Of a stretch of 64,000 nucleotides of DNA, positions 10,541-24,076 are shown piece by piece. The stretch comes from Alitta virens. Taxonomy: Eukaryota > Annelida > Polychaeta > Phyllodocida > Nereididae. The DNA is taken from assembly GCA_932294295.1 (NCBI GenBank), contig OW028578.1, positions 39,437,410 through 39,501,409 of the forward strand. Direction: 5' to 3'. The notes below the pieces were generated by a model. It was not told the DNA's origin and did no database searches. It was given only the letters and a program-made list of their open reading frames with translations. The position numbers and the translations under genes were made by a program. How positions within the stretch are numbered: position 1 is the first letter of the stretch; each line of letters starts with the position of its first letter.

Positions 10541-13500
10541 GGTACCAAATATTTGTGCTTACTGGATAGCTAACAACCCAGCTACCAGAAATTTGTTGAG
10601 CAAAGTTAAAGTATTTTGTGGAAAATGACACATAAAAGTCTGGGAGCTGGGTATATAGAATGATAGCAGAAATTTGGTAGTGTATGTATTAGATAGCCTG
10701 ATTCATTGGCTATTTAATAGTACCAAATATTGGTGCTTACTGGATAGCTAACTACCGAGCTACCAGAAATTTGTTGAGCAAAGTTAAAATATTTTGTGGA
10801 AAATGATACATAAAAGTCTGGGAGCTGGGTATATAGAATGATAGCAGAAATTTGGTAGTGTATTTATTACATTGCCTTATTCATTGGCTATTTAATGGTA
10901 CAAAATATTGTTGCATACTAGATTGCTAACTACCCAGCTACCAGAAATTTGTTGAGCAAAGTTAACTTTTTTTGTGGAAAATGACACATAAAAGTCTGGG
11001 AGCTGGGTATATAGAATGATAGCAGAAATTTGGTAGTGTATGTATTAGATAGCTTTAACTATTGGCTATTTAATGGTACCAAATATTGGTGCTTACTGGA
11101 TGGCTAACTACCCAGCTACCAGAAATTTGTTGAGCAAAGTTAAAATATTTTGTGGAAAATGACACATAAAAGTCTGGGAGCTGGGTATATAGAATGATAG
11201 CAGAAATTTGATATTGTATTTATGAGATAGCCTTATTCATTGGCTATTTAATGGTACCAAATATTTGTGCTTACTGGATAGCTAACAACCCAGCTACCAG
11301 AAATTTGTTGAGCAAAGTTAAAGTATTTTGTGGAAAATGACACATAAAAGTCTGGGAGCTGGGTATATAGAATGATAGCAGAAATTTGGTAGTGTATGTA
11401 TTAGATAGCCTGATTCATTGGCTATTTAATAGTACCAAATATTGGTGCTTACTGGATAGCTAACTACCGAGCTACCAGAAATTTGTTGAGCAAAGTTAAA
11501 ATATTTTGTGGAAAATGACACATAAAAGTCTGGGAGCTGGGTATATAGAATGATAGCAGAAATTTGGTAGTGTATTTATTAGATAGCCTTCTTCATTGGC
11601 TATTTAATGGTATCAAATATTGGTGCTTACTGGATAGTTAACTACCCAGCTACCAGAAATTTGTTGAGCAAAGTAAAATTTTATGTGGAAAATGACACAT
11701 AAAAGTCTGGGAGCTGGGTATATAGAATGATAGCAGAAATTTGGTAGTGTATGTATTAGATAGCCTTATTCATTGGCTATTTGATGGTACCAAATATTGG
11801 TGCTTACTGGATAGCTAACTATCCAACTACCAGAAATCTGTTGAGCAAAGTTAACTTTTTTTGTGGAAAATGACACATAAAAGTCTGGGAGCTGGGTATA
11901 TAGAATGATAGCAGAAATTTGGTAGTGTATGTATTAGATAGCTTTAACTATTGGCTATTTAATGGTACCAAATATTGGCGCTTACTGGATAGCTAACTAC
12001 CCAGCTACCAGAAATTTGTTAAGCAAAGTTAACTTTTTTGGTTGAAAATGCCACATAAAAGTCTGGGAGCTGGGTATATGGAATGGTAGCAGAAATTTGG
12101 TAGTGTATTTATTACATTGCCTTATTCATTGGCTATTTAATGGTACAAAATATTGTTGCATACTAGATTGCTAACTACCCAGCTACCAGAAATTTGTTAA
12201 GCAAAGTTAACTTTTTTGTGAAAAATGACACATAAAAGTCTGGGAGCTGGGTATATAGAATGATAACAGAAATTTGATATTGTATTTATTAGATAGCCTT
12301 ATTCATTGGCTATTTAATGGTACCAAATATTTGTGCTTACTGGATAGTTAACTACCCAGCTCCCTGAAATTTGTTGAGCAAAGTTAAAGCATTTTGTGGA
12401 AAATGACACATAAAAGTCTGGGAGCAGGGTATATAGAATGATAGCAGAAATTTGGTAGTGTATGTATTAGATAGCTTTAACTATTGGCTATTTAATGGTA
12501 CCAAATATTGGCGCTTACTGGATAGCTAACTACCCAGCTACCAGAAATTTGTTAAGCAAAGTTAACTTTTTTGGTTGAAAATGCCACATAAAAGTCTGGG
12601 AGCTGGGTATATAGAATGATAGCAGAAATTTGGTAGTGCATTTATTACATTGCCTTATTCATTGGCTATTTAATGGTACCAAATATTGGCGCTTACTGGA
12701 TAGCTAACTACCCAGCTACCAGAAATTTGTTGAGCAAAGTTACAATATTTTGTGGAAAATGCCACATAAAAGTCTGGGAGCTGGGTATATAGAATGGTAG
12801 CAGAAATTTGGTAGTGTATTTATTACATTGCCTTATTCATTGGCTATTTAATGGTACAAAATATTGTTGCATACTAGATTGCTAACTACCCAGCTACCAG
12901 AAATTTGTTGAGCAAAGTTAACTTTTTTGTGAAAAATGACACATAAAAGTCTGGGAGCTGGGTATATAGAATGATAGCAGAAATTTGATATTGTATTTAT
13001 TAGATAGCCTTATTCATTGGCTATTTAATGGTACCAAATATTTGTGCTTACTGGATAGTTAACTACCCAGCTCCCTGAAATTTGTTGAGCAAAGTTAAAG
13101 TATTTTGTGGAAAATGACACATAAAAGTCTGGGAGCAGGGTATATAGAATGATAGCAGAAATTTGGTAGTGTATGTATTAGATAGCCTGATTCATTGGCT
13201 ATTTAATGGTACCAAATATTGGTGCTTACTGGATAGCTAACTACAGAGCTACCAGAAATTTGTTGAGCAAAGTTAATTTTTTTTGTTGAAAATGACACAT
13301 AAAAGTCGGGAGCTGGGTATATAGAATGATAGCAGAAATTTGGTAGTGTATGTATTAGATAGCTTTAACTATTGGCTATTTAATGGTACCAAATATTGGC
13401 GCTTACTGGATAGCTAACTACCCAGCTACCAGAAATTTGTTAAGCAAAGTTAACTTTTTTGGTTGAAAATGCCACATAAAAGTCTGGGAGCTGGGTATAT

Positions 13501-14096
13501 AGAATGATAGCAGAAATTTGGTAGTGTATTTATTACATTGCCTTTTTCATGGGCTATTTAATGGTACAAAATATTGTTGCATACTAGATTGCTAACTACC
13601 CAGCTTCCAGAAATTTGTTGAGCAAAGTTAAAATATTTTGTGGAAAATGACACATAAAAGTCTGGGAGCTGGGTATATAGAATGATAGCAGAAATTTGGT
13701 AGTGTATGTATTAGATAGCTTTAACTATTGGCTATTTAATGGTACAAAATATTGGTGCTTACTGGATGGCTAACTACCCAGCTACCAGAAATTTGTTGAG
13801 CAAAGTTAAAATATTTTGTGGAAAATGACACATACAAGTCTGGGAGCTGGGTATATAGAATGATAGCAGAAATTTGATATTGTATTTATGAGATAGCCTT
13901 ATTCATTGGCTATTTAATGGTACCAAATATTTGTGCTTACTGGATAGCTAACAACCCAGCTACCAGAAATTTGTTGAGCAAAGTTAAAGTATTTTGTGGA
14001 AAATGACACATAAAAGTCTGGGAGCTGGGTATATAGAATGATAGCAGAAATTTGGTAGTGTATTTATTAGATAGCCTTCTTCATTGGCTATTTAAT
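10541..14096. repeat. 20-monomer higher-order unit, copy 1 (3556 bp)
   Basis: It is collinear with 14097-17652 at a constant offset of 3556 bp. Shared rare markers are GATACATAAAAG (10805 and 14361), GATAACAGAAATTTG (about 12262 and 15818), GGGAGCAGGG (12405 series) and the 2-bp-short GTCGGGAGC (13305 and 16861). Part of it (12405-14097) also matches the left array edge 5646-7338 at an offset of 6759 bp (38 monomers). Only scattered single-base differences were seen between copies. Confidence 0.85.
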
Positions 14097-17000
14097 GGTA
14101 CCAAATATTTGTGCTTACTGGATAGCTAACAACCCAGCTACCAGAAATTTGTTGAGCAAAGTTAAAGTATTTTGTGGAAAATGACACATAAAAGTCTGGG
14201 AGCTGGGTATATAGAATGATAGCAGAAATTTGGTAGTGTATGTATTAGATAGCCTGATTCATTGGCTATTTAATAGTACCAAATATTGGTGCTTACTGGA
14301 TAGCTAACTACCGAGCTACCAGAAATTTGTTGAGCAAAGTTAAAATATTTTGTGGAAAATGATACATAAAAGTCTGGGAGCTGGGTATATAGAATGATAG
14401 CAGAAATTTGGTAGTGTATTTATTACATTGCCTTATTCATTGGCTATTTAATGGTACAAAATATTGTTGCATACTAGATTGCTAACTACCCAGCTACCAG
14501 AAATTTGTTGAGCAAAGTTAACTTTTTTTGTGGAAAATGACACATAAAAGTCTGGGAGCTGGGTATATAGAATGATAGCAGAAATTTGGTAGTGTATGTA
14601 TTAGATAGCTTTAACTATTGGCTTTTTAATGGTACCAAATATTGGTGCTTACTGGATGGCTAACTACCCAGCTACAAGAAATTTGTTGAGCAAAGTTAAA
14701 ATATTTTGTGGAAAATGACACATAAAAGTCTGGGAGCTGGGTATATAGAATGATAGCAGAAATTTGATATTGTATTTATGAGATAGCCTTATTCATTGGC
14801 TATTTAATGGTACCAAATATTTGTGCTTACTGGATAGCTAACAACCCAGCTACCAGAAATTTGTTGAGCAAAGTTAAAGTATTTTGTGGAAAATGACACA
14901 TAAAAGTCTGGGAGCTGGGTATATAGAATGATAGCAGAAATTTGGTAGTGTATGTATTAGATAGCCTGATTCATTGGCTATTTAATAGTACCAAATATTG
15001 GTGCTTACTGGATAGCTAACTACCGAGCTACCAGAAATTTGTTGAGCAAAGTTAAAATATTTTGTGGAAAATGACACATAAAAGTCTGGGAGCTGGGTAT
15101 ATAGAATGATAGCAGAAATTTGGTAGTGTATTTATTAGATAGCCTTCTTCATTGGCTATTTAATGGTATCAAATATTGGTGCTTACTGGATAGTTAACTA
15201 CCCAGCTACCAGAAATTTGTTGAGCAAAGTAAAATTTTATGTGGAAAATGACACATAAAAGTTTGGGAGCTGGGTATATAGAATGATAGCAGAAATTTGG
15301 TAGTGTATGTATTAGATAGCCTTATTCATTGGCTATTTGATGGTACCAAATATTGGTGCTTACTGGATAGCTAACTATCCAACTACCAGAAATCTGTTGA
15401 GCAAAGTTAACTTTTTTTGTGGAAAATGACACATAAAAGTCTGGGAGCTGGGTATATAGAATGATAGCAGAAATTTGGTAGTGTATGTATTAGATAGCTT
15501 TAACTATTGGCTATTTAATGGTACCAAATATTGGCGCTTACTGGATAGCTAACTACCCAGCTACCAGAAATTTGTTAAGCAAAGTTAAAATATTTTGTGG
15601 AAAATGCCACATAAAAGTCTGGGAGCTGGGTATATGGAATGGTAGCAGAAATTTGGTAGTGTATTTATTACATTGCCTTATTCATTGGCTATTTAATGGT
15701 ACAAAATATTGTTGCATACTAGATTGCTAACTACCCAGCTACCAGAAATTTGTTAAGCAAAGTTAACTTTTTTGTGAAAAATGACACATAAAAGTCTGGG
15801 AGCTGGGTATATAGAATGATAACAGAAATTTGATATTGTATTTATTAGATAGCCTTATTCATTGGCTATTTAATGGTACCAAATATTTGTGCTTACTGGA
15901 TAGTTAACTACCCAGCTCCCTGAAATTTGTTGAGCAAAGTTAAAGCATTTTGTGGAAAATGACACATAAAAGTCTGGGAGCAGGGTATATAGAATGATAG
16001 CAGAAATTTGGTAGTGTATGTATTAGATAGCTTTAACTATTGGCTATTTAATGGTACCAAATATTGGCGCTTACTGGATAGCTAACTACCCAGCTACCAG
16101 AAATTTGTTAAGCAAAGTTAACTTTTTTGGTTGAAAATGCCACATAAAAGTCTGGGAGCTGGGTATATAGAATGATAGCAGAAATTTGGTAGTGCATTTA
16201 TTACATTGCCTTATTCATTGGCTATTTAATGGTACCAAATATTGGCGCTTACTGGATAGCTAACTACCCAGCTACCAGAACTTTGTTGAGCAAAGTTACA
16301 ATATTTTGTGGAAAATGCCACATAAAAGTCTGGGAGCTGGGTATATAGAATGGTAGCAGAAATTTGGTAGTGTATTTATTACATTGCCTTATTCATTGGC
16401 TATTTAATGGTACAAAATATTGTTGCATACTAGATTGCTAACTACCCAGCTACCAGAAATTTGTTGAGCAAAGTTAACTTTTTTGTGAAAAATGACACAT
16501 AAAAGTCTGGGAGCTGGGTATATAGAATGATAGCAGAAATTTGATATTGTATTTATTAGATAGCCTTATTCATTGGCTATTTAATGGTACCAAATATTTG
16601 TGCTTACTGGATAGTTAACTACCCAGCTCCCTGAAATTTGTTGAGCAAAGTTAAAGTATTTTGTGGAAAATGACACATAAAAGTCTGGGAGCAGGGTATA
16701 TAGAATGATAGCAGAAATTTGGTAGTGTATGTATTAGATAGCCTGATTCATTGGCTATTTAATGGTACCAAATATTGGTGCTTACTGGATAGCTAACTAC
16801 AGAGCTACTAGAAATTTGTTGAGCAAAGTTAATTTTTTTTGTTGAAAATGACACATAAAAGTCGGGAGCTGGGTATATAGAATGATAGCAGAAATTTGGT
16901 AGTGTATGTATTAGATAGCTTTAACTATTGGCTATTTAATGGTACCAAATATTGGCGCTTACTGGATAGCTAACTACCCAGCTACCAGAAATTTGTTAAG

Positions 17001-17652
17001 CAAAGTTAACTTTTTTGGTTGAAAATGCCACATAAAAGTCTGGGAGCTGGGTATATAGAATGATAGCAGAAATTTGGTAGTGTATTTATTACATTGCCTT
17101 TTTCATGGGCTATTTAATGGTACAAAATATTGTTGCATACTAGATTGCTAACTACCCAGCTTCCAGAAATTTGTTGAGCAAAGTTAAAATATTTTGTGGA
17201 AAATGACACATAAAAGTCTGGGAGCTGGGTATATAGAATGATAGCAGAAATTTGGTAGTGTATGTATTAGATAGCTTTAACTATTGGCTATTTAATGGTA
17301 CAAAATATTGGTGCTTACTGGATGGCTAACTACCCAGCTACCAGAAATTTGTTGAGCAAAGTTAAAATATTTTGTGGAAAATGACACATAAAAGTCTGGG
17401 AGCTGGGTATATAGAATGATAGCAGAAATTTGATATTGTATTTATGAGATAGCCTTATTCATTGGCTATTTAATGGTACCAAATATTTGTGCTTACTGGA
17501 TAGCTAACAACCCAGCTACCAGAAATTTGTTGAGCAAAGTTAAAGTATTTTGTGGAAAATGACACATAAAAGTCTGGGAGCTGGGTATATAGAATGATAG
17601 CAGAAATTTGATATTGTATTTATGAGATAGCCTTATTCATTGGCTATTTAAT
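14097..17652. repeat. 20-monomer higher-order unit, copy 2 (3556 bp)
   Basis: This is the second copy of the 3556-bp unit. Differences from copy 1 include GGCTTTTTAATGG near 14621 where copy 1 has GGCTATTTAATGG, and the monomer end at about 15585 (TTAAAATATTTTGTGGAAAATGCC here, TTAACTTTTTTGGTTG at about 12029). The latter is a block exchange that turns this dimer into a stop-free one. A third, partial copy runs from about 17653 to 17954, then jumps forward to sequence like 15121 onward. Confidence 0.8.
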
Positions 17653-18840
17653 GGTATCAAATATTTGTGCTTACTGGATAGCTAACAACCCAGCTACCAG
17701 AAATTTGTTGAGCAAAGTTAAAGTATTTTGTGGAAAATGACACATAAAAGTCTGGGAGCTGGGTGTATAGAATGATAGCAGAAATTTGGTAGTGTATGTA
17801 TTAGATAGCCTGATTCATTGGCTATTTAATAGTACCAAATATTGGTGCTTACTGGATAGCTAACTACCGAGCTACCAGAAATTTGTTGAGCAAAGTTAAA
17901 ATATTTTGTGGAAAATGACACATAAAAGTCTGGGAGCTGGGTATATAGAATGATAGCAGAAATTTGGTAGTGTATTTATTAGATAGCCTTCTTCATTGGC
18001 TATTTAATGGTATCAAATATTGGTGCTTACTGGATAGTTAACTACCCAGCTACCAGAAATTTGTTGAGCAAAGTAAAATTTTATGTGGAAAATGACACAT
18101 ACAAGTCTGGGAGCTGGGTATATAGAATGATAGCAGAAATTTGGTAGTGTATGTATTAGATAGCCTTATTCATTGGCTATTTGATGGTACCAAATATTGG
18201 TGCTTACTGGATAGCTAACTATCCAACTACCAGAAATCTGTTGAGCAAAGTTAACTTTTTTTGTGGAAAATGACACATAAAAGTCTGGGAGCTGGGTATA
18301 TAGAATGATAGCAGCAATTTGGTAGTGTATTTATTAGATAGTCTTATTTATTGGCTATTTTAATGGTACCAAATATTGGTGCTTACTGGATAGCTAACTA
18401 CCCAGCTAAAAGAAATTTGTTGAGCAAAGTTAAAATATTTTGTGGAAAATGACACATAAAAGTCTGGGAGCTAGGTATATAGAATGATAGCAGAAATATG
18501 GTAGTGTATGTATTAGATAGCTTGAACTATTGGCTATTTAATTGTACCAAATATTGGTGCCTACTGGATGGCTAACTACCCAGCTACCAGAAATTTGTTG
18601 AGCAAAGTTAAAATATTTTGTGGAAAATGACACATAAAAGTCTGGGAGCTGGGTATATAGAATAATAGCAGATATTTGGTAGTGTACTTATTAGATAGCC
18701 TTATTCATTGGCTATTTAATGGTACCAAATATTTGTGCTTACTGGATAGCTAACTACCCAGCTACCAGAAATTTGTTGAGCAAAGTTAAAATATTTTGTG
18801 GAAAATGACACATAAAAGTCTGGGAGCTGGGTATATAGAA

Positions 18841-19912
18841 TGATAGCAGAAATTTGGTAGTGTATGTATTAGATAGCCTGATTCATTGGCTATTTAATGG
18901 TACCAAATATTGGCGCTTACTGGATAGCTAACTACCGAGCTACCAGAAATTTGTTGAGCAAAGTTAACTTTTTTTGTGGAAAATGACACATAAAAGTCTT
19001 GGAGCTGGGTATATATAGAATGATAGCAGAAATTTGGTAGTGTATGTATTAGATAGCTTTAACTATTGGCTATTTAATGGTACCAAATATTGGTGCTTAC
19101 TGGATGGCTAACTACCCAGCTACCAGAAATTTGTTGAGCAAAGTTAAAATATTTTGTGGAAAATGACACATAAAAGTCTGGGAGCTGGGTATATAGAATG
19201 ATAGCAAACATTTGGTAGTGTACTTATTAGATAGCCTTATTCATTGGCTATTTAATGGTACCAAATATTTGTGCTTACTGGATAGCTAACTACCCAGCTA
19301 CCAGAAATTTGTTGAGCAAAGTTAAAATATTTTGTGGAAAATGACACATAAAAGTCTGGGAGCTGGGTATATAGAATGATAGCAGAAATTTGGTAGTGTA
19401 TGTATTAGATAGCCTGATTCATTGGCTATTTAATGGTACCAAATATTGGCGCTTACTGGATAGCTAACTACCGGGCTACCAGAAATTTGTTGAGCAAAGT
19501 TAACTTTTTTTGTGGAAAATGACACATAAAAGTCTTGGAGCTGGGTATATATAGAATGATAGCAGAAATTTGGTAGTGTATGTATTAGATAGCTTTAACT
19601 ATTGGCTATTTAATGGTACCAAATATTGGTGCTTACTGGATGGCTAACTACCCAGCTACCAGAAATTTGTTGGGCAAAGTTAAAATATTTTGTGGAAAAT
19701 GACACATAAAAGTCTGGGAGCTGGGTATATAGAATGATAGCAAAAATTTGGTAGTGTACTTATTAGATAGCCTTATTCATTGGCTATTTAATGGTACCAA
19801 ATATTTGTGCTTACTGGATAGCTAACTACCCAGCTACAAGAAATTTGTTGAGCAAAGTTAAAATATTTTGTGGAAAATGACACATAAAAGTCTGGGAGCT
19901 GGGTATATAGAA
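18841..19912. repeat. Local three-monomer tandem duplication (536 bp)
   Basis: The three-monomer series is: CCTGATTC type; then TCTTGGAGC with TATATATAG, TTTAAC and GATGGC; then GCAAACATTT/GCAAAAATTT with TACTTATT. It occurs at 18841-19376 and again at 19377-19912, offset 536 bp. The copies differ at few sites, for example ACCGAGC versus ACCGGGC and GCAAAC versus GCAAAA. This explains why the 3216-bp unit and the 2680-bp offset coexist. Confidence 0.8.
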
Positions 19913-20400
19913 TGATAGCAGAAATTTAGTAGTGTATGTATTAGATAGCCTGATTCATTGGCTATTTAATGGTACCAAATATTGGCGCTTACTGGATAGC
20001 TAACTACCGAGCTACCAGAAATTTGTTGAGCAAAGTTAACTTTTTTTGTGGAAAATGACACATAAAAGTCTGGGAGCTGGGTATATATAGAATGATAGCA
20101 GAAATTTGGTAGTATATGTATTAGATAGCTTTAACTATTGGCTATTTAATGGTACCAAATATTGGCGCTTACTGGATAGCTAACTACCCAGCTACCAGAA
20201 ATTTGTTAAGCAAAGTTAAAATATTTTGTGGAAAATGCCACATAAAAGTCTGGGAGCTGGGTATATGGAATGGTAGCAGAAATTTGGTAGTGTATTTATT
20301 ACATTGCCTTATTCATTGGCTATTTAATGGTACAAAATATTGTTGCATACTAGATTGCTAACTACCCAGCTACCAGAAATTTGTTGAGCAAAATTAACTT

Positions 20401-20760
20401 TTTTTGTGGAAAATGACACATAAAAGTCTTGGAGCTGGGTATATATAGAATGATAGCAGAAATTTGGTAGTGTATGTATTAGATAGCTTTAACTATTGGC
20501 TATTTAATGGCACCAAATATTTGTGCTTACTGGATAGCTAACTACCGAGCTACCAGAAATTTGTTGAGCAAAGTTAACTTTTTTTGTGGAAAATGACACA
20601 TAAAAGTCTTGGAGCTGGGTATATATAGAATGATAGCAGAAATTTGGTAGTGTATGTATTAGATAGCTTTAACTATTGGCTATTTAATGGCACCAAATAT
20701 TTGTGCTTACTGGATAGCTAACTACCCAGCTACCAGAAATTTGTTGAGCAAAGTTAACTT
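20401..20760. repeat. Adjacent near-identical 180-bp monomers
   Basis: Positions 20401-20580 and 20581-20760 are a direct duplication of one monomer of exactly 180 bp, with TATATATAG and a seven-T run. The monomer carries GGCACCAAATATTTG in place of GGTACC. The two differ essentially only at CCGAGC versus CCCAGC. The pair recurs in later higher-order copies, for example at 23081-23440, 30700-31060, 34980-35340, 36956-37310 and 40170-40530. Confidence 0.85.
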
Positions 20761-21396
20761 TTTTGTGAAAAATGACACATAAAAGTCTGGGAGCTGGGTT
20801 TATAGAATGATAGCAGAAATTTGATATTGTATTTATTAGATAGCCTTATTCATTGGCTATTTAATGGTGCCAAATATTGGCGCTTACTGGATAGCTAACT
20901 ACCCAGCTACCAGAAATTTGTTAAGCAAAGTTAACTTTTTTGGTTGAAAATGCCACATAAAAGTCTGGGAGCTGGGTATATAGAATGATAGCAGAAATTT
21001 GGTAGTGTATTTATTACATTGCCTTTTTCATGGGCTATTTAATGGTACAAAATATTGTTGCATACTAGATTGCTAACTACCCAGCTTCCAGAAATTTGTT
21101 GAGCAAAGTTAAAATATTTTGTGGAAAATGACACATAAAAGTCTGGGAGCTGGGTATATATAGAATGATAGCAGAAATTTGGTAGTGTATGTATTAGATA
21201 GCTTTAACTATTGGCTATTTAATGGTACCAAATATTGGTGCTTACTGGATGGCTAACTACCCAGCTACCACAAATTTGTTGAGCAAAGTTAAAGTATTTT
21301 GTGGAAAATGACACATAAAAGTTTGGGAGCTGGGTTTATAGAATGATAGCAGAAATTTGGTAGTGTATGTATTAGATAGCCTGATTCATTGGCTAT

Positions 21397-24076
21397 TTGA
21401 TGGTACCAAATATTGGTGCTTACTGGATAGCTAACTATCCAACTACCAGAAATCTGTTGAGCAAAGTTAACTTTTTTTGTGGAAAATGACACATAAAAGT
21501 CTGGGAGCTGGGTATATAGAATGATAGCAGCAATTTGGTAGTGTATTTATTAGATAGTCTTATTTATTGGCTATTTTAATGGTACCAAATATTGGTGCTT
21601 ACTGGATAGCTAACTACCCAGCTACAAGAAATTTGTTGAGCAAAGTTAAAATATTTTGTGGAAAATGACACATAAAAGTCTGGGAGCTAGGTATATAGAA
21701 TGATAGCAGAAATTTGGTAGTGTATGTATTAGATAGCTTGAACTATTGGCTATTTAATTGTACCAAATATTGGTGCCTACTGGATGGCTAACTACCCAGC
21801 TACCAGAAATTTGTTGAGCAAAGTTAAAATATTTTGTGGAAAATGACACATAAAAGTCTGGGAGCTGGGTATATAGAATAATAGCAGATATTTGGTAGTG
21901 TACTTATTAGATAGCCTTATTCATTGGCTATTTAATGGTACCAAATATTTGTGCTTACTGGATAGCTAACTACCCAGCTACCAGAAATTTGTTGAGCAAA
22001 GTTAAAATATTTTGTGGAAAATGACACATAAAAGTCTGGGAGCTGGGTATATAGAATGATAGCAGAAATTTGGTAGTGTATGTATTAGATAGCCTGATTC
22101 ATTGGCTATTTAATGGTACCAAATATTGGCGCTTACTGGATAGCTAACTACCGGGCTACCAGAAATTTGTTGAGCAAAGTTAACTTTTTTTGTGGAAAAT
22201 GACACATAAAAGTCTTGGAGCTGGGTATATATAGAATGATAGCAGAAATTTGGTAGTGTATGTATTAGATAGCTTTAACTATTGGCTATTTAATGGTACC
22301 AAATATTGGTGCTTACTGGATGGCTAACTACCCAGCTACCAGAAATTTGTTGGGCAAAGTTAAAATATTTTGTGGAAAATGACACATAAAAGTCTGGGAG
22401 CTGGGTATATAGAATGATAGCAAAAATTTGGTAGTGTACTTATTAGATAGCCTTATTCATTGGCTATTTAATGGTACCAAATATTTGTGCTTACTGGATA
22501 GCTAACTACCCAGCTACAAGAAATTTGTTGAGCAAAGTTAAAATATTTTGTGGAAAATGACACATAAAAGTCTGGGAGCTGGGTATATAGAATGATAGCA
22601 GAAATTTAGTAGTGTATGTATTAGATAGCCTGATTCATTGGCTATTTAATGGTACCAAATATTGGCGCTTACTGGATAGCTAACTACCGAGCTACCAGAA
22701 ATTTGTTGAGCAAAGTTAACTTTTTTTGTGGAAAATGACACATAAAAGTCTGGGAGCTGGGTATATATAGAATGATAGCAGAAATTTGGTAGTATATGTA
22801 TTAGATAGCTTTAACTATTGGCTATTTAATGGTACCAAATATTGGCGCTTACTGGATAGCTAACTACCCAGCTACCAGAAATTTGTTAAGCAAAGTTAAA
22901 ATATTTTGTGGAAAATGCCACATAAAAGTCTGGGAGCTGGGTATATGGAATGGTAGCAGAAATTTGGTAGTGTATTTATTACATTGCCTTATTCATTGGC
23001 TATTTAATGGTACAAAATATTGTTGCATACTAGATTGCTAACTACCCAGCTACCAGAAATTTGTTGAGCAAAATTAACTTTTTTTGTGGAAAATGACACA
23101 TAAAAGTCTTGGAGCTGGGTATATATAGAATGATAGCAGAAATTTGGTAGTGTATGTATTAGATAGCTTTAACTATTGGCTATTTAATGGCACCAAATAT
23201 TTGTGCTTACTGGATAGCTAACTACCGAGCTACCAGAAATTTGTTGAGCAAAGTTAACTTTTTTTGTGGAAAATGACACATAAAAGTCTTGGAGCTGGGT
23301 ATATATAGAATGATAGCAGAAATTTGGTAGTGTATGTATTAGATAGCTTTAACTATTGGCTATTTAATGGCACCAAATATTTGTGCTTACTGGATAGCTA
23401 ACTACCCAGCTACCAGAAATTTGTTGAGCAAAGTTAACTTTTTTGTGAAAAATGACACATAAAAGTCTGGGAGCTGGGTTTATAGAATGATAGCAGAAAT
23501 TTGATATTGTATTTATTAGATAGCCTTATTCATTGGCTATTTAATGGTGCCAAATATTGGCGCTTACTGGATAGCTAACTACCCAGCTACCAGAAATTTG
23601 TTAAGCAAAGTTAACTTTTTTGGTTGAAAATGCCACATAAAAGTCTGGGAGCTGGGTATATAGAATGATAGCAGAAATTTGGTAGTGTATTTATTACATT
23701 GCCTTTTTCATGGGCTATTTAATGGTACAAAATATTGTTGCATACTAGATTGCTAACTACCCAGCTTCCAGAAATTTGTTGAGCAAAGTTAAAATATTTT
23801 GTGGAAAATGACACATAAAAGTCTGGGAGCTGGGTATATATAGAATGATAGCAGAAATTTGGTAGTGTATGTATTAGATAGCTTTAACTATTGGCTATTT
23901 AATGGTACCAAATATTGGTGCTTACTGGATGGCTAACTACCCAGCTACCACAAATTTGTTGAGCAAAGTTAAAGTATTTTGTGGAAAATGACACATAAAA
24001 GTTTGGGAGCTGGGTTTATAGAATGATAGCAGAAATTTGGTAGTGTATGTATTAGATAGCCTGATTCATTGGCTAT
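21397..24076. repeat. Higher-order unit, copy 2 (2680 bp, lacks the three-monomer block)
   Basis: It is collinear with 18181-21396 without the 536-bp block. It is nearly identical to its partner from 22021 onward. It ends at about 24076, where the sequence continues as a normal CCTGATTC/AATAGTACC monomer instead of the chimera found at the corresponding place in copy 1. Confidence 0.85.

Larger units (their letters stand above)
18181..21396. repeat. 18-monomer higher-order unit, copy 1 (3216 bp)
   Basis: Markers GATGGTACC with TATCCAACTACC and GCAGCAATTTGG (18311) recur at 21397 onward (21527), an offset of 3216 bp. From about 19320 the offset is 2680 bp (for example 19341 and 22021; open frames at 20149 and 22829). 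This copy therefore holds one extra three-monomer block of 536 bp. The right end of this copy is a chimeric monomer at about 21380-21400. Confidence 0.85.

Noticed and set aside
21289..21492. 67-codon minus-strand open frame in the satellite
   Set aside because: It spans the chimeric monomer and occurs once; it is an accidental frame from the joint.
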